A stretch of DNA of 5,876 nucleotides from contig JAPLUS010000187.1 in the NCBI GenBank assembly GCA_026397495.1, positions 1 through 5,876 of the forward strand, given 5' to 3'. Below, one piece after another: positions 1 to 5,190 of this stretch; positions within the stretch are counted from its first letter, which is position 1, and each line of letters opens with the position of its first letter. Source of the stretch: Candidatus Zixiibacteriota bacterium (GTDB taxonomy: Bacteria > Zixibacteria > MSB-5A5 > GN15 > PGXB01). The position numbers and the translations under genes are program-made. The notes beneath the pieces are model-generated. The model saw only the letters and a list, made by a program, of their open reading frames with translations. It was not told the origin of the DNA and searched no databases.

Positions 1-207
1 GTCACCTTCGATAATGCTTTCGTTATTCGCGGCATGAAGATTATAGCTGGGAATAAAGGGCATTTTGTCTCAATGCCGAGTCGAAAGCGGCCTGATGGGA
101 CTCATCAGGATGTGGCTCATCCGGTAAACAATGAAACCAGACGGCTTATAGAGGAGAAGGTTTTGGCCGCTTATGAAGCGGAACTAAAAACCAAGAGCGC
201 AGTATAG
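1..207 (+). CDS. spoVG: SpoVG family regulator, C-terminal part (5' end outside window)
   Basis: Frame 1 is open from the first base to TAG at 205-207 and gives 68 residues. It lines up with SpoVG of Bacillus from the ITLDHEFVV region onward: VTFDNAFVIRGMKII, then GNKGHFVSMPSRKRPDG, then DVAHPVN and a helical tail (RRLIEEKVLAAYEAEL). SpoVG proteins are roughly 85-100 residues, so about the first 20-25 residues lie left of the window. The family consists of small cytoplasmic nucleic-acid-binding regulators. They were first found in sporulation and cell-division control in Firmicutes and also occur in many non-sporulating bacteria, so the name does not imply sporulation here. The tRNA gene begins 12 nt after the stop, which suggests a shared transcript. 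Family assignment comes from recognised sequence; the role in this organism is unknown. Confidence 0.9.
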   Translation, partial: VTFDNAFVIRGMKIIAGNKGHFVSMPSRKRPDGTHQDVAHPVNNETRRLIEEKVLAAYEAELKTKSAV

Positions 208-219
208 GCAAAAAATAAC

Positions 220-294
220 TGGGGTGTCGTCAAGCGGTAAGACACAAGCCTTTGGAGCTTGGATTCCCAGGTTCGAATCCTGGCACCCCAGCCA
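220..294 (+). tRNA. tRNA-Gln, anticodon UUG
   Basis: A full 75-nt cloverleaf can be drawn. The acceptor arms are 220-226 (TGGGGTG) and 284-290 (CACCCCA). The D stem is 229-231 with 241-243, the anticodon stem 245-249 with 257-261, and the T stem 267-271 with 279-283 around the loop TTCGAAT. The anticodon loop CTTTGGA (250-256) places TTG at 252-254, which reads CAA and, by wobble, CAG. The gene has the U1-A72 first pair and G73 discriminator typical of bacterial tRNA-Gln, and the 3' CCA (292-294) is encoded. It sits 12 nt after spoVG and 76 nt before prs with no terminator on either side, so it is probably processed out of a longer transcript. Confidence 0.97.
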
Positions 295-370
295 AAATTT
301 GCAAGTGATATTTTGATAAGAATAACTGACTTCAGAACAAATCATATATAGAGGCAATCAGAAAATATTT

Positions 371-1306
371 ATGTCAGACTTAAAATTAATCGGCGGCAAT
401 TCCAATCTTCCCCTGGCGCGAAAAATCGCTAAATATATTGGTGTGGGACTAGCCGCCTGTGAGATAAAGAGATTTTCCGATGGCGAAATATTTGTGCAAA
501 TAAATGAAAATATCAGGGGGGCGGATGTTTTTATTATCCAATCGACGAATGCCCCGGCCGAAAACATATTGGAGCTTTTAATCCTGGTGGAGGCTGCCCG
601 ACGGGCCTCAGCTTCACGCATTACCGCCGTTATACCCTATTACGGGTATGGTCGGCAGGACCGTAAGGATCGACCGCGGGTGGCTATCTCGGCCAAACTC
701 ATAGCCAATCTTATTACAACTGCCGGGGCTAATCGTGTTATCACTATGGATTTGCACGCCGCTCAAATACAAGGATTCTTCGACATTCCTCATGACCACC
801 TGTTTTCCTCTCGTTTCTTCAACGAATATCTTGCCGGCCTGAAAATTGATTCGCCGGTGGTAGTTTCTCCTGATGTCGGCTCGATTAAGATGGTAAGAGC
901 TTTTGCAAAAACCCTTAGAGCGGAACTGGCGGTTATTGATAAAAGAAGACCGGTACCGAATCAATCAGAGGTAGTTAATATCATAGGTGAAATAAAAGGA
1001 AGGAATATCATTATCCGTGATGATATGGTTGATACGGGAGGGACTCTCTGTCAGGCTGCGGAAGCGTTGGCCGCCAAAGGTGCCCTTGATATTTATGCGG
1101 TCTGCACTCATCCGGTCTTATCAGGAAATGCTATTGAAAGGATCAATAAAAGTGTCATTAAAAGAATGATTATTTCGGACTCAATCAACGTTGAAAATAG
1201 AAATCTGCCCGAGAAATTTTTGGTCCTTCCCTGCGCCAATCTTATTGGCGAGGCAATTATGAGAATATCGGGTGAGAAATCGGTGTCATCCCTTTTTGAT
1301 GATTAA
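371..1306 (+). CDS. prs: Ribose-phosphate pyrophosphokinase (PRPP synthetase)
   Basis: The 311-residue product has the usual length of class I PRPP synthetases. These cytoplasmic enzymes transfer diphosphate from ATP to ribose 5-phosphate, making PRPP for purine, pyrimidine, NAD, His and Trp synthesis. Visible hallmarks are the N-terminal KLIGGNSNLPLA (5-16), FSDGEI (35-40), the ATP-binding stretch YYGYGRQDRKDRPR (90-103), the metal-binding DLHAAQIQGFFDIP (127-140), the flexible catalytic loop around DKRRP (190-194, K191 and R193), and the PRPP loop DDMVDTGGTL (217-226). The C-terminus, SVSSLF, is also typical. No key residue is missing. The ATG at 371 puts the conserved N-terminus at residue 5, and there is no ATG, GTG or TTG start close upstream. 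The only SD-like GAGG (351-354) is 16 nt away, which is too far to be convincing, so initiation may be SD-weak. rplY follows after 36 nt. Confidence 0.97.
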   Translation: MSDLKLIGGNSNLPLARKIAKYIGVGLAACEIKRFSDGEIFVQINENIRGADVFIIQSTNAPAENILELLILVEAARRASASRITAVIPYYGYGRQDRKDRPRVAISAKLIANLITTAGANRVITMDLHAAQIQGFFDIPHDHLFSSRFFNEYLAGLKIDSPVVVSPDVGSIKMVRAFAKTLRAELAVIDKRRPVPNQSEVVNIIGEIKGRNIIIRDDMVDTGGTLCQAAEALAAKGALDIYAVCTHPVLSGNAIERINKSVIKRMIISDSINVENRNLPEKFLVLPCANLIGEAIMRISGEKSVSSLFDD

Positions 1307-1324
1307 TGTGGAAATAACATCCTT

Positions 1325-1330
1325 GGAGGT
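1325..1330 (+). promoter_or_regulatory. Shine-Dalgarno of rplY
   Basis: GGAGGT lies 12 nt before the ATG at 1343. It is the strongest ribosome binding site in the window and fixes the L25 start. Its position in the short gap after the prs stop fits a polycistronic prs-rplY message in which rplY is translated independently. Confidence 0.7.
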
Positions 1331-1342
1331 TTTAATAATAAA

Positions 1343-2110
1343 ATGCAAGAAATTAAGCTAATGGCCGAAACCAGAGAGGGTGTCGGCAAAGAACGGTCTC
1401 GAAAACTCCGCCGGACAGGAGTTGTTCCCGGCATACTCTACGGTCCCGAAACAAAACCGCTTCCTCTGGTTGTGAAAAGTGGTGAACTTTCCGGATTGAT
1501 TCGTCACCATGGTCGTACCAATATGTTAATTGACCTTGGTCTCAATAATGAGACGGCGACTTGTAAGGTAATTATCAGAGAATTACAGCGTGATCCTGTA
1601 AGCGGTCAATACTGCCATATTGATTTTTATCAGGTGTCGATGAAGAAGAAACTCCATCTTTCAGCTTTGGTACATCTAACCGGTCTGGCCTCCGGTGTCA
1701 AGAATTCAGGCGGTATTATGGAGCATGTTACTCGTGAGATTGAAATTGCCTGTCTGCCTTCGGATATACCGGAAAAAATTGAAATTGATATTTCGGCTCT
1801 TGAAATTGGCGATTCGATTCATGTCCGAGATCTAAAAGTGGATAAAGTTGATATTCTGACTGACCTTGGCCAAACTATAGCTACCGTTGTCCCGCCCACC
1901 ATTATTAAGACTGAAACAGTGGCAGCGCCGACGGCAGAAGAAGCAGCGGCAGCTGAAGAGGCCGGCAAACTGGCGGAAGGTGAAACGGCTGAAGGCGAAA
2001 CTAAAGCGGAAGGTGAAGGAGCTAAAAAGACGGAAGGAGAAGGAGCTAAGAAGGCAGAACATGAAGTCAAAGCCGCCAAACCGGGCAAAGAGGCAAAGGG
2101 GAAAAAATAA
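1343..2110 (+). CDS. rplY: 50S ribosomal protein L25 / general stress protein Ctc, long form
   Basis: The 255-residue product belongs to the CTC/TL5 form of bacterial L25, which binds 5S rRNA in the large ribosomal subunit. Residues 1 to about 93 form the L25 domain, with REGVGKERSRKLRRTGVVPGILYG near the start and LQRDPVSGQYCHIDFYQVS at its end. Residues about 95-185 form the C-terminal beta domain, with GGIMEHVTREIEIACLPSDIP and IGDSIHVRDL. After residue 190 the protein becomes an Ala/Glu/Lys/Gly tail of about 65 residues with short repeats (AEGET twice, then [AT]EGEGAKK twice), ending lysine-rich. Ala/Glu/Lys tails are common in the long form and vary between species. The gene follows prs, a widely conserved pairing, and a terminator follows 51 nt after its stop. 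The usual next gene, pth, is absent. Confidence 0.95.
   Translation: MQEIKLMAETREGVGKERSRKLRRTGVVPGILYGPETKPLPLVVKSGELSGLIRHHGRTNMLIDLGLNNETATCKVIIRELQRDPVSGQYCHIDFYQVSMKKKLHLSALVHLTGLASGVKNSGGIMEHVTREIEIACLPSDIPEKIEIDISALEIGDSIHVRDLKVDKVDILTDLGQTIATVVPPTIIKTETVAAPTAEEAAAAEEAGKLAEGETAEGETKAEGEGAKKTEGEGAKKAEHEVKAAKPGKEAKGKK
1973..2053 (+). repeat. Short tandem repeats in the L25 tail coding region
   Basis: Within rplY, two 15-nt units (1973-2002) encode AEGET-AEGET, and two imperfect 24-nt units (2006-2029 and 2030-2053) encode AEGEGAKK and TEGEGAKK. The unit copies differ mostly at third positions, so this is coding repetition, probably from slippage and drift, rather than a regulatory repeat. 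Length variation between strains would be expected here. Confidence 0.7.
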
Positions 2111-2161
2111 TTTCTTTTCCGATGGTGCCCAACAGCTATTCTTTTCTGTCCATCTGGATTT

Positions 2162-2189
2162 AAAGGCCGCTTTATAAAAGCGGTCTTTT
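2162..2189 (+). terminator. Intrinsic terminator after rplY
   Basis: A 12-bp stem pairs AAAGGCCGCTTT (2162-2173) with AAAGCGGTCTTT (2177-2188) through one G-U pair and a 3-nt ATA loop. The run of four T (2186-2189) overlaps the 3' arm. It lies 51 nt after the rplY stop and probably ends the spoVG-tRNA-prs-rplY transcript. The A-rich 5' side also gives it some potential in the reverse direction, but no minus-strand gene ends here. Confidence 0.85.
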
Positions 2190-2230
2190 CATTATCGTTA
2201 TTATGAGCCCGGCTGAAAAAAATCTATTTT

Positions 2231-2280
2231 GAGGTCTTGCCATGCCGAGGATGATCAAATTAAATCGGTTGAACCCCTAA
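2231..2280 (+). promoter_or_regulatory. Possible leader mini-ORF with its own SD upstream of mntP
   Basis: GAGGT at 2231-2235 stands 6 nt before an ATG at 2242. That ATG opens a 12-codon frame (MPRMIKLNRLNP) ending at TAA 2278-2280, 7 nt before the mntP ATG. mntP has no SD of its own, so ribosomes ending the mini-ORF could reinitiate there. This is inference from spacing only: such a short ORF can arise by chance. I see neither a clear sigma-70 promoter nor a GGGGAGUA-type manganese riboswitch core in 2190-2287. Confidence 0.3.
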
Positions 2281-2287
2281 TTATTCT

Positions 2288-2851
2288 ATGAATATTTTTG
2301 CTATTATTGGCATTGCCTTTGGGCTGGCTATGGATGCTTTTGCGGTCGCAATTGCGGTCGGTTCCCGGATGAATCGGCTTACAGTTCGCCCTCTTTTCCG
2401 TCTTTCCTTCCATTTTGGTCTTTTTCAATTTATGATGCCAATTATTGGTTGGCTGATTGGCAGCCAAATCGCCCGACTGGTGCATAATTTCGACCATTGG
2501 GTCGCCTTCGGATTGCTATCTATCATCGGCTCAAAAATGATTTATGAATCATTTACCAAACACGAAAGGAAGGCGTCTTTCAACGATCCGACCAGAAAAT
2601 GGTCGCTTCTTATGTTATCAATTGCTACCAGTATCGATGCTCTTGCGGTCGGACTGGGAATTGCCTTCCTTGATGTCAAGATTATTTTGGCCAGCCTAAT
2701 AATCGGAGTTGTGGCCGCCATCATGACGATGATTGGTATGGTTTTCGGTCGGATACTGGGAACCCGTTTCGGCAGAATTATGGAAATAGTCGGGGGATCC
2801 ATTCTGATAGTCATAGGAATCAATATCGTGGTCGGCCATCTGATACGGTAA
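2288..2851 (+). CDS. mntP: Manganese efflux pump MntP
   Basis: The 187-residue product matches the MntP (formerly YebN, DUF204) family in length and layout. These inner-membrane proteins export Mn(II) and prevent manganese toxicity. Six hydrophobic segments are visible at about residues 3-23, 38-58, 70-88, 106-126, 130-152 and 166-184. The two halves repeat the family's signature acidic motif: GLAMDAFAVAIAVG (12-25, D16) and SIDALAVGLG (115-124, D117). These aspartates are the known transport-critical positions in E. coli MntP. IGWLIG (53-58) and VFGRILG (152-158) are also conserved. The ATG at 2288 is the first start after an in-frame TGA at 2270-2272 and gives the usual MNIF start. No SD precedes it. 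The gene lies after the rplY terminator, so it needs its own promoter or read-through. It converges on priA, with stop codons 46 nt apart. Confidence 0.95.
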   Translation: MNIFAIIGIAFGLAMDAFAVAIAVGSRMNRLTVRPLFRLSFHFGLFQFMMPIIGWLIGSQIARLVHNFDHWVAFGLLSIIGSKMIYESFTKHERKASFNDPTRKWSLLMLSIATSIDALAVGLGIAFLDVKIILASLIIGVVAAIMTMIGMVFGRILGTRFGRIMEIVGGSILIVIGINIVVGHLIR

Positions 2852-2897
2852 TCAGGAAATATTGCCGTACGGGAGCCATCGCCGGCAGGACACTATC

Positions 2898-4085
2898 TCA
2901 CATCATATCGTAAGGGTCGATATCAATAATCAGTCTGATTTGTGAAGGGAGTCCAAAATTTTGTTCGACCACCCGCCATTCCGCCAGATATTTTACGAAT
3001 CTTTTCACGTGATTGGTTTTGATAAATAAATGGCGACGGTAGACTCCTCGCAGATGATAAAGAGGGCAGGGAGCAGGGCCAAGTATATTTCCTTTCAGTT
3101 CCCCCTGTTTTATGCCGGCGGCCAGACGATTCTTAAATAGAAATGAGTATTTTTGCACGCCCTCTTCTTTCTTGCCTGAAAATCGAAAATTTATGAGATG
3201 ACTAAAAGGGGGATACTCCAAATCGCGGCGTGATTTTATTTCACGATTATAAAATGTGTCATAATCCTGACGGGCGGCATCATCAATTAAATCGCTTTCG
3301 GGACTAAAGGTTTGAATGATAACTTCACCCGGAATAATGCCCCGCCCCGAACGGCCTGCCACCTGAATCAATTTGGCAAACAATTTTTCGGAGGCCCGGA
3401 AATCAGGCATATCAATGCCTATATCGGCCATTAATACCCCCACCAGAGATACCTTAGGGAAATCAATCCCTTTGGTTACCATCTGAGTGCCTAAAAGAAT
3501 GTTATATTTTTCGGCCGCAAAATCGGAAAGAATGATGTGAGAACGGCTGTGTTTTTCGGCACTATCGGAATCGAGCCGCACTATTTTAGCATTGGGGAAT
3601 AACTTGGCAATCTGCTCTTCCACTTTTTGGGTGCCGGTTCCAATATAGAGAAAATTTTTGCCACCGCAGGAAGCGCAACTGTTGTAGTTGACATTCACAT
3701 AGCCGCAGAAATGGCACATTAATTTGCTTCCAATTCGATGATAAGTTAGGTGCAGTTGACAATGTGGGCAAAGGGGTGTGTGTCCGCAATCGGTACATTT
3801 TATACGGGGAGAGAACCCCCTGCGATTGAGGTACAGTATGACCTGCTGATTCTTCTCAAGCGTCTGATTTACTTTGGAAGTCAGGGTGTGTGTAAAAAAG
3901 AGATTTTCTGCCTGGGCGGACTCTTCTTTTAAATCAACCAGCCTTACTAAGGGTAATTCGGCGATTTCCGGACGCTGGGTTAATTTTAGGAGCTTATACC
4001 GACGGGAAAGAGCATTATAAAAGGATTCGACAGAGGGGGAAGCTGACCCAAGAATAATTGGAATGTTGGCCATTTTGGCTCGCAT
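2898..4085 (-). CDS. priA: PriA primosomal helicase, C-terminal fragment of a broken gene
   Basis: This fragment carries the second half of PriA, the DNA helicase that reloads the replisome at stalled forks. Seen in order are GSASPS (motif III, 13-18), a zinc-binding region with eight cysteines in four pairs (C97/C100, C106/C109, C124/C127, C137/C140), motifs IV-V (LLGTQMVTKGIDFP, 197-210), motif VI (QVAGRSGRG, 241-249), YPPF (291-294) and the family-typical C-terminal end IDIDPYDMM. The ATG at 4085 is only the first methionine in this frame, not a true start. PriA homology in the same frame runs upstream to about 4139 (SYKQDDPSPRFQGRDAAV), and a TAA in this frame at 4145-4143 blocks it further. 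The first half lies in another frame immediately upstream. As drawn it lacks Walker A and motif II, so it could not be a helicase alone. Confidence 0.9.
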   Translation of the reverse strand: MRAKMANIPIILGSASPSVESFYNALSRRYKLLKLTQRPEIAELPLVRLVDLKEESAQAENLFFTHTLTSKVNQTLEKNQQVILYLNRRGFSPRIKCTDCGHTPLCPHCQLHLTYHRIGSKLMCHFCGYVNVNYNSCASCGGKNFLYIGTGTQKVEEQIAKLFPNAKIVRLDSDSAEKHSRSHIILSDFAAEKYNILLGTQMVTKGIDFPKVSLVGVLMADIGIDMPDFRASEKLFAKLIQVAGRSGRGIIPGEVIIQTFSPESDLIDDAARQDYDTFYNREIKSRRDLEYPPFSHLINFRFSGKKEEGVQKYSFLFKNRLAAGIKQGELKGNILGPAPCPLYHLRGVYRRHLFIKTNHVKRFVKYLAEWRVVEQNFGLPSQIRLIIDIDPYDMM

Positions 4086-4122
4086 TACGGCAGCATCTCG
4101 TCCCTGAAAGCGTGGCGATGGG

Positions 4123-4890
4123 TCATCCTGCTTGTATGACCATTACGAGAACTGTTTTATTTCTCTTGAGAACCTCACGAGCAGTGTGGCAATAAATGAG
4201 CGTCTTGCCCGAGCCGGTAATGCCATAAAGTAGAAATGGTGCAAAATGGCGCAAATTGGCCGTTATATCTTTAATAGCTTCTGTCTGTTCTTGATTAGGC
4301 GTGATAGTATTAATCTCAGTCCGCCCTCTGACATAATCAAATCGGTTGCCCAAGATTTCTTCGGCTGCAATCTTTTTTTCCCGACCATAAGCAGCCCTTA
4401 ATATTCCTTCTCCTATCAGTCTGGTTATAAGGCCGGGATATTTCCCTTCCAATAAGGCGGCGCCTCGGCTCCCGATATACCCTTTTGTCTTGATCATTTT
4501 TATTATTGCTTCAGAGATGTTGCCGACAGTCTCCCAATTTTGGCCGGGGTAATATGAGGGATTTTTTAATTTTCGCAAGGATGGTGGAATAGCGGCGTTC
4601 AATACATCAGCAATATTGGCAAAATAATAATCAGACACCCATACCAGAAAATTGAAGAGCTCTCTTTCAAAAAAAGATTCTTGCTCCAATAGATCTATAA
4701 TTGTCTTTAGGGTAATGGAGGGGGTGTCAGTGGCGGGCCTAATATAGTATCCAATTGCCTTCCGGCGGCCAAGGGGAACAAGACATCGCTGCCCGGGCGT
4801 AAGGGTTTTACCTATATCCCCCCGATATTGATAGGTGTAAGACTCCCGAGGCGTGCCGGGAATAGCGATATCAACAAAGGTTTCCTTCAT
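4123..4890 (-). CDS. priA: PriA primosomal helicase, N-terminal fragment of a broken gene
   Basis: This 255-residue frame starts at the normal PriA N-terminus (FVDIAIPGTPRESYTYQ) and includes the DNA 3'-end-binding domain (about 1-105, with PGQRCLVPLGRRKAIGYY at 32-49 and VSDYYFANIADVLNAAIPPSLR at 85-106). A winged-helix-like region (about 120-170) follows, then TPNQEQTEAI (197-206) and Walker A GITGSGKT (223-230). Homology continues to VLVMV (247-251), where PriA proteins normally read VPE plus motif Ia. Here four unrelated residues (IQAG) and a TGA at 4125-4123 follow. The missing segment would encode motifs Ia to II. Family PriA is about 730 residues; the two fragments together give about 663. 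The ATG at 4890 is 3 nt downstream of a hairpin U-tract and has no SD. Whether this is a pseudogene or an assembly error cannot be told here. Confidence 0.9.
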   Translation of the reverse strand: MKETFVDIAIPGTPRESYTYQYRGDIGKTLTPGQRCLVPLGRRKAIGYYIRPATDTPSITLKTIIDLLEQESFFERELFNFLVWVSDYYFANIADVLNAAIPPSLRKLKNPSYYPGQNWETVGNISEAIIKMIKTKGYIGSRGAALLEGKYPGLITRLIGEGILRAAYGREKKIAAEEILGNRFDYVRGRTEINTITPNQEQTEAIKDITANLRHFAPFLLYGITGSGKTLIYCHTAREVLKRNKTVLVMVIQAG

Positions 4891-4893
4891 AAG

Positions 4894-4920
4894 AAAAAAG
4901 GCAGGTCAATATGACCTGCC
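4894..4920 (-). terminator. Perfect hairpin with U-tract between the TPR gene and priA
   Basis: GGCAGGTCA (4900-4908) and TGACCTGCC (4912-4920) form a perfect 9-bp stem with a 3-nt loop. Read on the minus strand the stem is followed by six T (4899-4894), the form of an intrinsic terminator for the TPR gene, whose stop lies 20 nt upstream. Only CTT separates the T run from the priA ATG. It could therefore act as an attenuator or as a 5'-UTR structure of priA as well as a terminator. Confidence 0.85.
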
Positions 4921-4940
4921 CATATTAATCACAACATAGA

Positions 4941-5190
4941 TCAAAGCTTCTTCAATTCCTGCATTTTGGCTTCAGCCTGCTGAGCTTTGTCCGGCATATT
5001 GCTACCGCTATAAAGGTCCTTAAGAACCTCCCAAATTCTAATATCACCGGGATCAATTTCGGCCGCTTTTTCGTAGGCGGGGATGGCCTCGGCGAATTTT
5101 TGAGCTTGAATGTATATTTCGCCCAGTCTCTGCCAGTGATCCTTTTTGTAGGGTTCCAATTTCGTCAACTTCTTATAAATATTAGTAGTG
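4941..5190 (-). CDS. TPR-repeat protein, C-terminal fragment after a frameshift
   Basis: This frame continues the TPR protein that is read in a different frame further upstream. From about 5189 it reads TTNIYKKLTKLEPYKKDHW, then a well-formed TPR (WQRLGEIYIQAQKFAEAI, then PAYEKAAEIDPGD), then a partial second repeat (IWEVLKDLYSGSNMPDKA) and a charged end, MQELKKL, before TGA at 4943-4941. The frame is open further upstream to an ATG at 5357, but that part lies under the upstream fragment's coding frame and lacks TPR character, so I do not count it. The fragment probably has no start of its own and is the tail of the neighbouring gene. The function of the whole is unknown; TPR arrays usually bind other proteins. 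Confidence 0.75.

Noticed and set aside
295..350. Promoter for prs (for example TTGCAA at 299-304 with ATAACT at 322-327, or TATATA at 345-350)
   Set aside because: The matches to sigma-70 boxes are poor or lack a properly spaced partner, and AT-rich DNA gives such matches by chance.
358..964. Minus-strand open frames opposite prs
   Set aside because: They lie fully antisense to a strongly conserved prs and encode no recognisable protein.
1819..2177. Several overlapping open frames (minus-strand 1819-2088 and 1832-2062, plus-strand 1887-2177) over the end of rplY
   Set aside because: They are side effects of the GA-rich repetitive codons of the L25 tail. Their products are low-complexity Ser/Ala/Phe-rich or Arg/Lys-rich and show no recognisable family.
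2852..2897. Possible bidirectional terminator between convergent mntP and priA (TGCCG pairing with CGGCA)
   Set aside because: The stem is only 5 bp with a loop of about 15 nt and there is no T-run on either strand.
4080..4150. priA as two separate functional genes or a programmed frameshift
   Set aside because: A frameshift alone cannot restore the missing motifs Ia to II, and the downstream frame has no start near the junction and no SD.
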